Positions 26,015-35,400 of a DNA stretch of 64,000 nt are shown here, piece by piece (positions within the stretch are counted from its first letter, which is position 1; each line of letters begins with the position of its first letter). The notes below the pieces were generated by a model. That model was given only the letters and a program-made list of their open reading frames with translations, did no database searches and was not told the DNA's origin. The stretch is from NCBI GenBank assembly GCA_016109435.1, contig JAEILR010000007.1, forward strand, positions 215,116 to 279,115, given 5' to 3'. Source of the DNA: Methanomassiliicoccus sp. (lineage in GTDB: Archaea; Thermoplasmatota; Thermoplasmata; Methanomassiliicoccales; Methanomassiliicoccaceae). The position numbers and the translations under genes are program-made.

Positions 26015-26758
26015 CTACCGGACCCGGACGCCCTGGGGGCAATGGTCCAGGATGTAGGCCTGGATCCGCGGGAGGTCCTCGTCCTCGGCATACACCTGGT
26101 TATGCGCCAGACCCTCGCTGAGGTAGATGACGTTCCTCCGCCGGTTGACCTTGATGGACCTGACGTCCGCGAACTCAGTGTACATGCTCTGCCTGGACGC
26201 GCTCATCAGGCCCGCCCCCGCCGCGGTCAGGTTCCCCCCGGCAAGGCCGGCCAGTGCGGTCAGGAGGCCGAACGCCGCGGCCCGGTCATACTGCTTCTTC
26301 AGCTGGATGTGGTGCACGCCCTTGTCGCTCATCTTGAACAGGACGCGGTACCGGCCGCCGTAGGACAGGCCAACGATGACGTACGCCGTGACCATCAGGA
26401 CGGTCATGATCGCGGCCCCGATGCCGAACATCGTCAGCGCGAACATCGCCGCATCGGCCGGGCCGTCGGCCAGGGCCAGGAGGAAGGTCAGCAGCACGAC
26501 GAAGGACAGCGAGATGAGCATCACCTTGAACACGGTGATGAGGATGGTGGGGTTCTTCCAGAAGGAGAGCTCATACGCCCAGCTGAGCGAGCCGTTTCGG
26601 TCCTCGACGATGTTGGGACTGACCTTTCTGGCAGCGGCCGCGTTCTCGTGGCCCGCCGCCGGCTCGGGACGTGGCCCGCTTTCGTCAAGTGAATGACCGC
26701 AGCTCTTGCAGAATGCCGCCTCGCTTCTGATGTCTGAACCACATCGCTCGCAGAACAT
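26015..26758 (-). CDS. zinc-ribbon membrane protein, unknown function
   Basis: 247 residues starting MFCERCGSDI with a zinc ribbon (CERCG...CKSCG) followed by a linker, two long membrane segments (about 70-135: TILITVFKVMLISLSFVVLLTFLLAL and TMFGIGAAIMTVLMVTAYVIVGL, in parts), and a soluble C-terminal part with a glycine-rich segment (LTALAGLAGGNLTAAGAGL). The upstream ATG at 26791 has no ribosome site, while GGGGGG lies before 26758. Layout resembles the protein at 22403 but the sequences differ. Confidence 0.68.
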   Translation of the reverse strand: MFCERCGSDIRSEAAFCKSCGHSLDESGPRPEPAAGHENAAAARKVSPNIVEDRNGSLSWAYELSFWKNPTILITVFKVMLISLSFVVLLTFLLALADGPADAAMFALTMFGIGAAIMTVLMVTAYVIVGLSYGGRYRVLFKMSDKGVHHIQLKKQYDRAAAFGLLTALAGLAGGNLTAAGAGLMSASRQSMYTEFADVRSIKVNRRRNVIYLSEGLAHNQVYAEDEDLPRIQAYILDHCPQGVRVR

Positions 26759-26903
26759 CGACCGGAACCCCCCTTGCTCTCCGGCATCCATATCTCGTTC
26801 CGATTTTTAAAATGCCCTAGGCCGTTGCCGACCCCCGCCTGGAACGGCGGGACTCAGATATTATTAATTGACTATTATATGGGAGTGTATCGAAATATTC
26901 TAG

Positions 26904-26908
26904 AAAAA
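26904..26908 (-). terminator. T-run terminator of tRNA-Pro
   Basis: Five consecutive T on the minus strand, 33 bases after the CCA end of the tRNA, in an AT-rich stretch. Oligo-T is the usual archaeal tRNA end signal. A separate hairpin, CCCGCC/GGCGGG at 26834-26851, lies beyond it. Confidence 0.45.
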
Positions 26909-26941
26909 CGGCATCGATATTCGATGTCTGGATATGAGAAT

Positions 26942-27018
26942 TGGTGGGGCCGTCCGGATTTGAACCGGAGACAAGGCGTCCCGAACGCCCTAGTTATGCC
27001 AAGCTAGCCTACGGCCCC
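26942..27018 (-). tRNA. tRNA-Pro, anticodon CGG, CCA encoded
   Basis: The acceptor stem GGGGCCG pairs with CGGCCCC. The anticodon arm GGGCG-TTCGGGA-CGCCT gives anticodon CGG at 26983-26981 with G37, typical of proline tRNAs. The T arm is TCCGG-TTCAAAT-CCGGA. The discriminator A and the 3' CCA are encoded (26945-26942). No intron. The D stem has one C-A mismatch. The 5' leader base-pairs with the acceptor strand as an extended inverted repeat (CCTACGG, 27008-27023), and the tnpB stop lies only 14 bases upstream. Confidence 0.93.
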
Positions 27019-27032
27019 GTAGGTTGGGTTGG

Positions 27033-28313
27033 CTAATATGGACGGATGTTAAATATCTTTTGCTGGTCTGGAGGGTCTTCGAGAGAACTATCGCATCCCT
27101 GTCCGGCTCGAAGGGAGCCCTGCTCTCGATTCAAGCTCGGAGTATCTACAACTCGAGGTGACCTCAAGCTCGCAGCTAGGCTCAGGCATTTGCTACGGAC
27201 GCCCGAAACGTCCCCCTCATCGCCCGCCGCATGCGGCTGGTAGATCGGCAGCCTGCTCGCCTCGGACATGCCAAGGCGAGCAATGATCCTGGAGGCGTTG
27301 AGGTCGGCGTTGAGCTGGAAGCCGCAGCGTACACAGTGGAAGATACTCCCTTTCCTGCTCTTCTTGTCGATCCACCCGCACCGGGAACACCATTGTGATG
27401 TGCACGTGGGGTCGACATGGACGACCGCTTTTCCCAGCCCTTCGGCCTTATATCGAAGGAAGTTCTCCAGCTGATGATACGCCCAGCTGCGAAGCTTCCC
27501 TTTTGTCCTCCGGTCCAGCCACCTGCATTTGTTGATGCCGGCCAGATCCTCCAGGGCGAACACCGCAAATTCCGTGTTCGCGATTATCTTCGAGATACGA
27601 TGGTTCTCGCAGGTCATGAACCGTCTCTCTCGCCCGGACTGCTTCCGCAGCCGCCTGATCGCCGAGCGAGTGCCTTTCGCCTGCAGCTCTTGCTTATTTT
27701 TGGCATACCTGCCCCTGGTGGCGTTGATCCTCGAGGAATCGAAGAACATGTTGTTGGAGCAGACCGCCACGTTGTTCAACCCCCGGTCGATTCCCAGGAC
27801 ATTGCCCTTGACCGGTTCGATGGGTGTTTTGTTCTCTACGACCACGCTGATGTAGAACTGGCGGCCTATGCGGTCCCAGATCAGGACCGACAGCTTGCAT
27901 CGCCATTCCGCATACTTCTTCAGATGTTCATACAGGACCACAGGAGCGTGGATCCGGCCGTCCACGGAGTAGATGCTGATCGTCCCCGATCCAAAGTACA
28001 CCTTCGCCTCCTTCCAGGGGAATCGGACGGCGGAGCGGGGTTTCCTTCTGGGCACCGTCCTCATCTTGCATTGCCTGAGCGCCTCACAGGCAGTGTCCTT
28101 GGCGCTCTGGATGAGACCGGCCCCCAGCTCCGGGACGGCGCGCCGCATCTCATAGTATATCGCGTACTGGAGCTCGAGCTTACCGCATTTCTGGTGCTCG
28201 AACCCCCACCGCGCCGCGTGATCGAACGCTCGAGTGTACGCCTCCATCGTCCTGAGGAGCGAGCCCTTCTGCTCCTCTGTCAACATGAGCTTCAGTTTGA
28301 CCGTCCGGATCAC
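27033..28313 (-). CDS. tnpB: TnpB, RNA-guided nuclease of an IS200/IS605-type element (no tnpA)
   Basis: 426 residues beginning MIRTVKLKLMLTEEQKG. The RuvC-like catalytic acids are Asp176 (GIDRGLN), Glu255 (FALEDL) and Asp337 (NADLNASR), and a zinc finger is formed by Cys309/312 and Cys327/330, so the nuclease looks intact. TnpB uses an RNA from its own 3' end and flank to cut DNA and keep the element in place. No tnpA transposase lies nearby. The start is GTG at 28313. The last residues (QQKIFNIRPY) are encoded by the AT-rich promoter region of tRNA-Pro, which suggests that the native end was lost. Base composition is lower in GC than neighbours. Confidence 0.92.
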   Translation of the reverse strand: MIRTVKLKLMLTEEQKGSLLRTMEAYTRAFDHAARWGFEHQKCGKLELQYAIYYEMRRAVPELGAGLIQSAKDTACEALRQCKMRTVPRRKPRSAVRFPWKEAKVYFGSGTISIYSVDGRIHAPVVLYEHLKKYAEWRCKLSVLIWDRIGRQFYISVVVENKTPIEPVKGNVLGIDRGLNNVAVCSNNMFFDSSRINATRGRYAKNKQELQAKGTRSAIRRLRKQSGRERRFMTCENHRISKIIANTEFAVFALEDLAGINKCRWLDRRTKGKLRSWAYHQLENFLRYKAEGLGKAVVHVDPTCTSQWCSRCGWIDKKSRKGSIFHCVRCGFQLNADLNASRIIARLGMSEASRLPIYQPHAAGDEGDVSGVRSKCLSLAASLRSPRVVDTPSLNREQGSLRAGQGCDSSLEDPPDQQKIFNIRPY

Positions 28314-28425
28314 GGAATATGATCACCGATAGAGGTCATCCAGTGTTCCATTGCATGTAGACTGGCCGGGGGCCCATCGGCGAGGAGTCATCAATATTAT
28401 CGGGCAATGCCATCCCCGCCCGTCC

Positions 28426-28974
28426 ATGAAGCTTTGGCAGGTGTTCGCGGTCGTTGCGCTGATGGTGATGGTTTTCACTACTGGCTGGTTCGTACAGCAG
28501 GCGGTCAACGACCGAAACCACACCGGCTCGTGGAACGACTCCGCCGGCCGGGGGGCGAACCTCGAGTTCATCGCCCTGAACCCAAGCAACGGCGAGTACG
28601 CGCGGTACGAGGTATGGTCCAAGGACGGCCGGGCCATGGACGTGTACTTCACCACCCTGGACGGCCTGCGGGCGGCCCAGAACGGCCTGCCGTTCGATCA
28701 CGACCCCCGGTACTCGGTGCTGAACGCCACCCACGCCCGCATGGACCTTCGGCTGCCGTCTACTACCGAGATCTACGAGATCGTCATCGTGAGCCACGAT
28801 CCCGATGAGGTGGTCAGGATATCGTCTTCAGCGGACCAGTGGGGCCTCCCCCTGTACCTCGCGCCGGTGCTCCAGGCCGCCTTGGTGGTGCTGTGGATCG
28901 CCAGCATCGCGCTGCTCGTTCTGCTGGTGTTCTCCATCTCTGGGTACCGTAAGGAGCGGGCGGGGCGCAGCTGA
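28426..28974 (+). CDS. small membrane protein with an external domain, unknown function
   Basis: 182 residues. An N-terminal membrane segment (VFAVVALMVMVFTTGWFV, 5-22) and a C-terminal one (about 143-172: APVLQAALVVLWIASIALLVLLVFSI, in parts) enclose about 115 residues that should lie outside the cell. The ATG at 28426 is chosen because the hydrophobic segment follows at once; an in-frame start at 28351 puts 25 polar residues first. A weak TATA (CAATATTATC) lies about 35 bp upstream. No family recognised. Confidence 0.6.
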   Translation: MKLWQVFAVVALMVMVFTTGWFVQQAVNDRNHTGSWNDSAGRGANLEFIALNPSNGEYARYEVWSKDGRAMDVYFTTLDGLRAAQNGLPFDHDPRYSVLNATHARMDLRLPSTTEIYEIVIVSHDPDEVVRISSSADQWGLPLYLAPVLQAALVVLWIASIALLVLLVFSISGYRKERAGRS

Positions 28975-29083
28975 TCGATGCGACCGTCGAACTCCCTCCC
29001 GGCCATGGGGTCGTGGATGGTTCATCGTCGCTCCTCGTCGGTGAGTTCCTATAACGAGGATTGTCGAAGTCCCCCTACGACAG

Positions 29084-29093
29084 TTATAAATAA
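29084..29093 (+). promoter_or_regulatory. TATA box of the mevalonate-entry operon
   Basis: TTATAAATAA is a near-consensus archaeal TATA box. Its centre is 28 bp before the ATG at 29117, so the transcript should begin within a few bases of it, giving a leaderless mRNA. This also decides the start codon of the regulator against a GTG at 29102. Confidence 0.7.
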
Positions 29094-29116
29094 TCAACCC
29101 AGTGGTTCCCGGTGCG

Positions 29117-29800
29117 ATGAGGGAACAGCTCCGCGAGAAGATCGCCGGGGAGATCACCCTGTCCTCCGACGCCGGAAAGACCATCCGGAAGTGGAGGGAG
29201 GAGTTCGGGATCTCCCAGCAGGACCTGGCACGCCACTTGGAGATATCTCCGTCGGTCATCAGCGACTACGAGTCGGGGCGGAGGAAATCACCGGGGATCG
29301 CCATGATCCGGCGGATGGTCGACGGGCTCATCGACATGGACGAGGCCTCCGGGTGCAACGTGCTGAAGCGCTACGACCTGGGGGAGAAGCACGACTGCAT
29401 CATCAGCATCAACGAGTTCCGCACCAGCATCACCGCCCAGGAGTTCATCGAACTGACCGAGGCGTCGCCGCTGAACCGGAACGTGCCCCAGGACCGGAAC
29501 ATCCACGGGTACACGGTCATCGACTCCATCAAGGCCATCACCTCCCTCTCGTCCTTCGACTACCTGAAGATATACGGGTGGTCGTCGGAGCGCGCCCTCA
29601 TCTTCACCGGGGTCAAGTTCGGCCGCTCGCCGATGATCGCCATCCGGGCCCATCCGCTCAAGCCCGGGATCGTCGCCTACCACCGGCCGGAGCACGTGGA
29701 CGAGCTGGCCATCAAGCTGGCGACGCTGGAGAACATCCCTTTGATCAAGATCGACCTGCCGGTGGCCGAGATCGTCGACCGGCTGAGGAAGCTAATCTAG
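29117..29800 (+). CDS. HTH regulator conserved beside archaeal HMG-CoA synthase
   Basis: 227 residues. The N-terminal part (about 20-70) is an XRE/Cro-type helix-turn-helix ([19 protein letters not shown], then [16 protein letters not shown]). The C-terminal part (about 80-225) is a ligand-binding or dimerisation domain found with this HTH in archaea, next to HMG-CoA synthase genes. It heads the operon with HMG-CoA synthase, the thiolase homologue and DUF35, and probably regulates them. The gap to the next gene is 10 bp. Confidence 0.85.
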   Translation: MREQLREKIAGEITLSSDAGKTIRKWREEFGISQQDLARHLEISPSVISDYESGRRKSPGIAMIRRMVDGLIDMDEASGCNVLKRYDLGEKHDCIISINEFRTSITAQEFIELTEASPLNRNVPQDRNIHGYTVIDSIKAITSLSSFDYLKIYGWSSERALIFTGVKFGRSPMIAIRAHPLKPGIVAYHRPEHVDELAIKLATLENIPLIKIDLPVAEIVDRLRKLI

Positions 29801-29810
29801 GAGGAACCAC

Positions 29811-30869
29811 ATGGACGTAGGCATCGTAAGCTACGGGGCGTACCTGCCCCGGTACAGGATCGCACCGCAGGAGATCGGCCGGGTATGGGGGACGGACGGT
29901 GACGCCATGAGCCGCAACCTCCTGATCTTCTCCAAGTCGGTCCCCTCGCCGGACGAGGATGTCATCACCATATCCATCGAGGCCGCCAGGGCCATGCTGC
30001 GGCGGTGCGATGTCGATCCGTGCGACATCGGGGCCATCTACGTCGGCTCGGAATCGCATCCCTACGCCGTCAAGCCCACGGGGACGGTGGTGGCCGAGGC
30101 CATCGAGGCGTCCCCCAACCTCACCAGCGCGGACTTCGAATTCGCCTGCAAGGCCGGGACCGCGGCCATCCAGGCGTGCATGGGGCTGGTGGGCTCGGGC
30201 ATGATACGGTACGGAGTGGCCATCGGCGCGGACACCTCCCAGGGCGCTCCGGGCGACGCGCTGGAATACTCCGCCTCGGCCGGGGGGGCGGCGTTCCTCA
30301 TCGGCTCCGAGAAGATCATCGCCAGGATCGAGAGGACCTGCTCGTTCACCACCGACACCCCGGACTTCTGGAGGCGGGAGGGTCAGTGCTATCCCTCTCA
30401 CGGCGGCCGGTTCACCGGCGAGCCGGCGTACTTCAAGCACGTCATGGCCGCGGCCAAGAACCTCATGGACAAGATGGGGACCAAGCCGGCCGATTACAAC
30501 TACGTGGTGTTCCACCAGCCCAACGGCAAGTTCCCGGTGAGAGTGGCCAAGCAGCTGGGGTTCACCGAGCAGCAGCTCGAGGTCGGGCTGCTGACCCCGT
30601 TCATCGGGAACACCTACTCCGGGGCGGTGCCGCTGGGGCTGGCGTCGGTGCTGGACGTGGCAAAGCCGGGCGAGCGCATCTTCGCCGTGGCCTATGGCTC
30701 GGGCGCCGGCTCGGACGCGTTCGACATCACCGTCACCGACGAGATAGAGAACCTCAAGCGGGGCGCGGCCCCCACGGTGAAGGAACTGGTGGAGAACAAG
30801 AAGTTCCTCGACTACGCTACGTACGCGAAGTACCGGGGCAAGATCAGGATGAAGGGGGCGGCAGAATGA
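29811..30869 (+). CDS. hydroxymethylglutaryl-CoA synthase
   Basis: Condenses acetoacetyl-CoA and acetyl-CoA to HMG-CoA, the entry of the mevalonate route to archaeal isoprenoid lipids. 352 residues, the archaeal length. Catalytic residues are all present: Glu81 ([12 protein letters not shown]), Cys113 ([11 protein letters not shown]) and His235 ([11 protein letters not shown]). It is followed with a 4-base ATGA overlap by the thiolase homologue, the order known from the archaeal thiolase/HMG-CoA synthase/DUF35 complex that passes acetoacetyl-CoA between active sites. Confidence 0.95.
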   Translation: MDVGIVSYGAYLPRYRIAPQEIGRVWGTDGDAMSRNLLIFSKSVPSPDEDVITISIEAARAMLRRCDVDPCDIGAIYVGSESHPYAVKPTGTVVAEAIEASPNLTSADFEFACKAGTAAIQACMGLVGSGMIRYGVAIGADTSQGAPGDALEYSASAGGAAFLIGSEKIIARIERTCSFTTDTPDFWRREGQCYPSHGGRFTGEPAYFKHVMAAAKNLMDKMGTKPADYNYVVFHQPNGKFPVRVAKQLGFTEQQLEVGLLTPFIGNTYSGAVPLGLASVLDVAKPGERIFAVAYGSGAGSDAFDITVTDEIENLKRGAAPTVKELVENKKFLDYATYAKYRGKIRMKGAAE

Positions 30870-32035
30870 GAGAGGTAGCGATCATCGGCATAGGGGATAC
30901 GAAGTTCGGGGAGCTGTGGGACCTGTCGTTCCGTCAGATGGGCATCCAGGCCGGATTATCGGCGGTGTACGACGCCAATCTCACCGGCGACGAGATCGAC
31001 GCGCTGTACGTCGGCAACATGTCCGCCGGGAAGTTCATCGACCAGGAGCATATCGGGGCATTGATCGCCGACTACTCTGGCCTGGCGCGGGACCACATCC
31101 CCGCCACCAGGGTGGAGGCGGCCGATGCGTCCGGGGGGCTGGCGTTCCGCCAGGGATATATGGCCGTGGCCTCGGGCATGCACGACATCGTGGTGGTCGG
31201 AGGTGCGGAAAAGATGACCGACGTGGGGGACGTGCAGTCCACCGAGATCCAGGCGACGGCCGCGGACCAGCAGTGGGAGACCTCCTTCGGCGCCACGGTG
31301 GCGTCGCTGCACGCGATGATAGCGCGCCGCCACATGTTCGAGTACGGGACCACCAGGGAGCAGCTCGCCGCTGTGGCGGTGAAGAACCACCGCCACGGAG
31401 CGCTCAACCCCAAGGCCCAGTTCCAGAAGGAGATCAAGCTAGAATCGGTGATCAAGGCCTCCCCGGTGGCCGAGCCGCTGGGCATGTTCGACTGCGCCCC
31501 CGTATCTGACGGCGCGGCCGCGGTGGTGCTGTGCCCGTTGGACAAGGCCCGCAAGTACACCGACACCCCGGTGAAGGTGCTCGGTTCCGGTCAGGCGTCG
31601 GACACCCTGGCACTGGCGCATCGGGAGAGCATCACTCGCTTCGACGCTACCACCGTGGCGGCGCGCCGTGCGTTCAAGCAGGCGGGGATCGAGGCGAGGG
31701 GGGTGCAGGTGGCCGAGGTCCATGACAACTTCACCATCTCCGAGATACTGGCCATCGAGGACCTGGGGTTCTTCCCCAAGGGCACCGGGGGGAAGGCGAC
31801 CGCGGACGGGCTGACCTCGTTGGGAGCGGCCCTCGCAGTCAACACCTCCGGCGGGCTCAAGGCCCGCGGTGACCCCATGGGCGCCACCGGCATCGCCCAG
31901 GTGGTGGAGCTGGTGTACCAGCTCCGGGGCGAGGCGGGCAAGAGGCAGGTGGCCGGCGCCGAGAAGGGCCTGGCCCAGAACGTCGGAGGGACCGGCGCTA
32001 CCGCCGTGGTAACAGTGCTGGGGAGGGTGAACTGA
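30866..32035 (+). CDS. acetyl-CoA acetyltransferase homologue with substituted active-site residues
   Basis: By length (389) and sequence this is the archaeal thiolase that joins two acetyl-CoA. The start overlaps the HMG-CoA synthase stop (ATGA). The fold markers are intact ([40 protein letters not shown]). The catalytic positions are not. The nucleophile in VEAACASG is Asp87 (codon GAT at 31124), the HDCF motif is His286-Asp-Asn288-Phe, and the GHP histidine is Asp336 (GAC at 31871). I infer that it cannot work as a normal thiolase; it may be structural in the complex or do another reaction. Overlaps DUF35 by one base. Confidence 0.86.
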   Translation: MREVAIIGIGDTKFGELWDLSFRQMGIQAGLSAVYDANLTGDEIDALYVGNMSAGKFIDQEHIGALIADYSGLARDHIPATRVEAADASGGLAFRQGYMAVASGMHDIVVVGGAEKMTDVGDVQSTEIQATAADQQWETSFGATVASLHAMIARRHMFEYGTTREQLAAVAVKNHRHGALNPKAQFQKEIKLESVIKASPVAEPLGMFDCAPVSDGAAAVVLCPLDKARKYTDTPVKVLGSGQASDTLALAHRESITRFDATTVAARRAFKQAGIEARGVQVAEVHDNFTISEILAIEDLGFFPKGTGGKATADGLTSLGAALAVNTSGGLKARGDPMGATGIAQVVELVYQLRGEAGKRQVAGAEKGLAQNVGGTGATAVVTVLGRVN

Positions 32036-32460
32036 TGGCCGTGGCAAGGTTCTGGAGAGAGAACGAGCCGAGGTACAATCTCACCGGAGCGAAGTGCGGC
32101 AGCTGCGGCCGTCTGTACTTCCCGCCCCGCTCGGTGTGCCCGGTGTGCCACCGGAAGAGCATCGGGAAGATGGAGTCGTTCAAGCTCAAGGGCACAGGGG
32201 AGGTGTTCTCCTTCTCCGTCATCCACGACGCTCCGTCCATGTTCGAGCTGCAGAAGCCGTACGTGATCGCCATCATCCAGATGGATGAGGGAATAAGGGT
32301 CACCGGCCAGGTCATCGACTGTGACCCCGCGGAGGTGGTCATCGGCATGAAGGTCCGGGCCACCATCCGCAAGCTAGGAGAGGAGGGCCCGTCCGGGGTC
32401 ATCAACTATGGCTACAAGTTCGTGCCGGTGAGGCCGAAGGCCGAGGAGAGCCCGAAGTAG
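32035..32460 (+). CDS. DUF35 (zinc-ribbon/OB-fold) subunit of the thiolase/HMG-CoA synthase complex
   Basis: 141 residues with an N-terminal rubredoxin-like zinc ribbon (CGSCGRLYFPPRSVCPVC) and a C-terminal OB fold that binds acyl-CoA. In the known archaeal complex this subunit bridges thiolase and HMG-CoA synthase and gives a shared CoA site. The ATG at 32035 overlaps the thiolase stop (TGATG). It ends the four-gene operon and converges with the long helical protein gene. Confidence 0.93.
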   Translation: MAVARFWRENEPRYNLTGAKCGSCGRLYFPPRSVCPVCHRKSIGKMESFKLKGTGEVFSFSVIHDAPSMFELQKPYVIAIIQMDEGIRVTGQVIDCDPAEVVIGMKVRATIRKLGEEGPSGVINYGYKFVPVRPKAEESPK

Positions 32461-32470
32461 GGCCGCGCAC

Positions 32471-35400
32471 TCACCGCGCGTCCCGGACGATCTCCTTGAA
32501 CAGCGGGCGGGGAACGAACAGGGCGCGATAGCTCACCGACATCTTTTCCAGGTCCGCGCCCGCCGGCGGCAGCTCCGCCGTCCGATTGGGCCAGAGGACC
32601 TGGGCCACGATGCCGTCCCCCGGCCGGGCGGCGCCGTCCACACTGACCGCCACCGCCGGCGCTTCCCCTTCATTGGCGATGCGGCCGTGGCGGAACACGA
32701 TCTCCGGCAGGAACCTTCCGGTCTCCAGCTCCGCCTCCCCGATGGCCTCGCGCAGCAGCGCCACCGCGGTGGCCACGTCCGGAGCGGTCAGCGCCCGGCG
32801 GTACCTTTCCGATCCCGGCTCCCCGACCCCCAGGGTCTCGGCCAGCGCGGTGAGGTCCGCGTAGCGGCGGGACAGCTCCCTGAGCTCCAGGACCCGGGCC
32901 AGGGGGGCGCCGACGGCCATCCCGGCGTCCCGGACCTGCGTCAGCGCCAGCTCCAGGCGGCCTTCGGACAACGAGCGCTCGGCGGCGGCCAGCAGGGCGC
33001 GGGACGCTCCCGTGTCGCCCTTCTCCGCCTCCACCCTTCTCCTCACTCCGGCAGCGAGGTCGTTGATGCCTCCGGTCACCGCCGAGCGTACCACGCTCAC
33101 CGCCTCGCGGACGTTCGGCGCGTCGGCCAGCTCCGACATGCGGAGGTCCAGCAGCCCCTTCGCCTCCGCCGGCAGGTCATCCGCGCTCATCCCCGCCCGG
33201 GGCAGCAGCCTGGCCGCGTTGACCAGGTCGGCCTGGTCGCTGCGGACCGACCGTTCCCTTTCCCGAGCGTGCAGCCTCTCTGCCCGCAGCAGCGCGCCGT
33301 GCATCTGCTCGTACCGGCCGCTCTCCAGCGCCTTTCCCGCGGCCTCGATGAGGTCGGCGGTGCGGGGCACCAGGGACCTGCGGCCGCCGTCACCCAGCAT
33401 TCTCGTCCTCGCCTCCTCCAGCCGGGCGGCGGAAAGCTCATGCCGCTTCATCGCCGAGGTGCCCGCGGCCCGGCACTCCTCCGCCAGGGCCAGGGCGTCA
33501 TGGAACGATCCCTCGGCGAAGGCCTTCTGCGCCGAGGTCATGATGGTCTCGGCCTCGGCGCGGTACGGCGAGGGCGACAGCCGCAGCAGGACCTCGGCCA
33601 TCTTGGAGAGCGCGGCCGCTCCCTGGCCACGGACCTCGGCGAGGTCCTCCAGGCTCTGGTGGTACAGCTCCAGGCCGCGGCGGGCGGAGATATATCGGTG
33701 GCGCTTGATGTCCTCGAGCACCTCCTCCTTGATCTTCCGGGAGGTCCGCTCCAGGTCCCTGCCGCCCAGGGCCTCGATGTTCAGCTGCCGCTCCGACCGG
33801 CCCAGGCTCGCCAGTAGGGCCTCCTGGGCCGATGCCCTGGCCCCCTGCAGCGCCTTCCTGGCCATCTCCGCGACCAGGTTGCTGCGCCCCCCGGCGCGGT
33901 GCCGCTTGGCCGCGGCGAGGAGCTCGCGGGCGTCATCGACCTCGACCCCCAGGACCTCCAGCTCGCGGATGCCCTCCTCCGCCGCTTCCAACGCCCGGCC
34001 CGCCTCGATCCTGGCGGCATTGTACTGCACCGCCTCGCCATAGGCCAGTCTCGCCGCCCTCAGGGCGTCGTAGTAGCGCTGGTCGGCGAGCAGGCTTTCG
34101 GCCTTATCGGTCATGTCCATGATGGGGCCCTCGGCGACCCGCCCGTCGCCGTTGAGGAGCCGGCGGACCGAGGCGATCTCCGAGCGGATCATGTCGGTGG
34201 CCGCCTCCACCATCCTCCGGCGCTCCTCCTTGGCCGATTCCAGGGCCGCCAGCGCCTCTCCGGTCCGCAGCTTCCCCCGGGCCGTGGCCAGCGCGGCCTC
34301 GTTGGCCGCGGTGTCCACCTTCAGCTGCCGCATCACCGGCAGCATGTCCCGGGCGTCCTCGATCATGCGGGGAGCGAGGATGTTCGCGCCCACCGCCTCT
34401 GCCTCCCGGTAGCAGTTACGGGCGGAGGTCCTGGCGCCGTCGTACAGCCCGGCCTCGAACATGCGCTTGGTCTCCCGCAGCATTTGGGGGACCTTCTCCT
34501 CTGGACCAAGTTCAAGTTCGGCGCAGAGCTGGGAGAGGAGGACGATGTGATCGTAGACCTCGTTGTACATGGCGGTGGTCTTCTCCAGCTCCTTCTGCCC
34601 CCCGCTGTAGGCGGTGAACCCCCGCTCCAGGTCATCGACCATCAGCGCCCGGGAGGCCTCCTCCGTGAGGCGGTCGATGTGGGCGGTGGACACCCCCTTC
34701 TTCCGCGCCGCGGCCGAGGAGCGCACCAGCTGGGAGAGGGAGCGGGTCAGCTCGTCCTTGGCCAGCGTGCTGGCGAACTGGATCACGTCGCCCACCGGGC
34801 GGACCTGCCGGTGATGGTCACCGCCCTCGGCCTCGATGGCCTCCAGCTTCTGCCCCAGGGTCGCGGACTCGATGCCCAGCTGCCTGCAGATGTCCATCAG
34901 CGCGCGGGCCCGGGCCTTCTGGGAGGCCAGGTGCGCCTGCGCCGCCACCTCGACCTCTTCCAGGGCCTGCCGGGCGAGAGCGTGCGCCCCATACCAGTCC
35001 TTCTTCTCCAGAAGCCGCTGGGACCGGTCGCGCATGTCCAGGGGGCGGGAGACGTCGGTGCCCGGGGGGACCGTCTCGATGGCCCTGCCGACCTCCCGCA
35101 GCACCGTCCAGGTCCCGGTGATGAGGGCCGTTTCCAGTTCAAGGTTCACCGTCGCCAGGCGGGCGGAGACGCCCTCCACGGTCCCCTCCCTGAGGTCCTC
35201 CCCCAGCGCGTCCAGGTCGTCCGCCCGGTCCTCCACCGGCGCGCCGATGGATATGCCCGCGGCGACCATGAGATGGCCGTTGAGCAGCTGCCTGGCACAG
35301 CGGTCCTGCACGATGCGGACCACCACCGCCCTGGCCTTGGCCAGGGTGTCATAGCTGTCCCCCAGCCTTCCCGCCAGGGCGTCCTCCCGGGCCTTGGCCA

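Noticed and set aside
26774..27007. 77-codon plus-strand frame over tRNA-Pro
   Set aside because: It is antisense to a well-formed tRNA and has no ribosome site.
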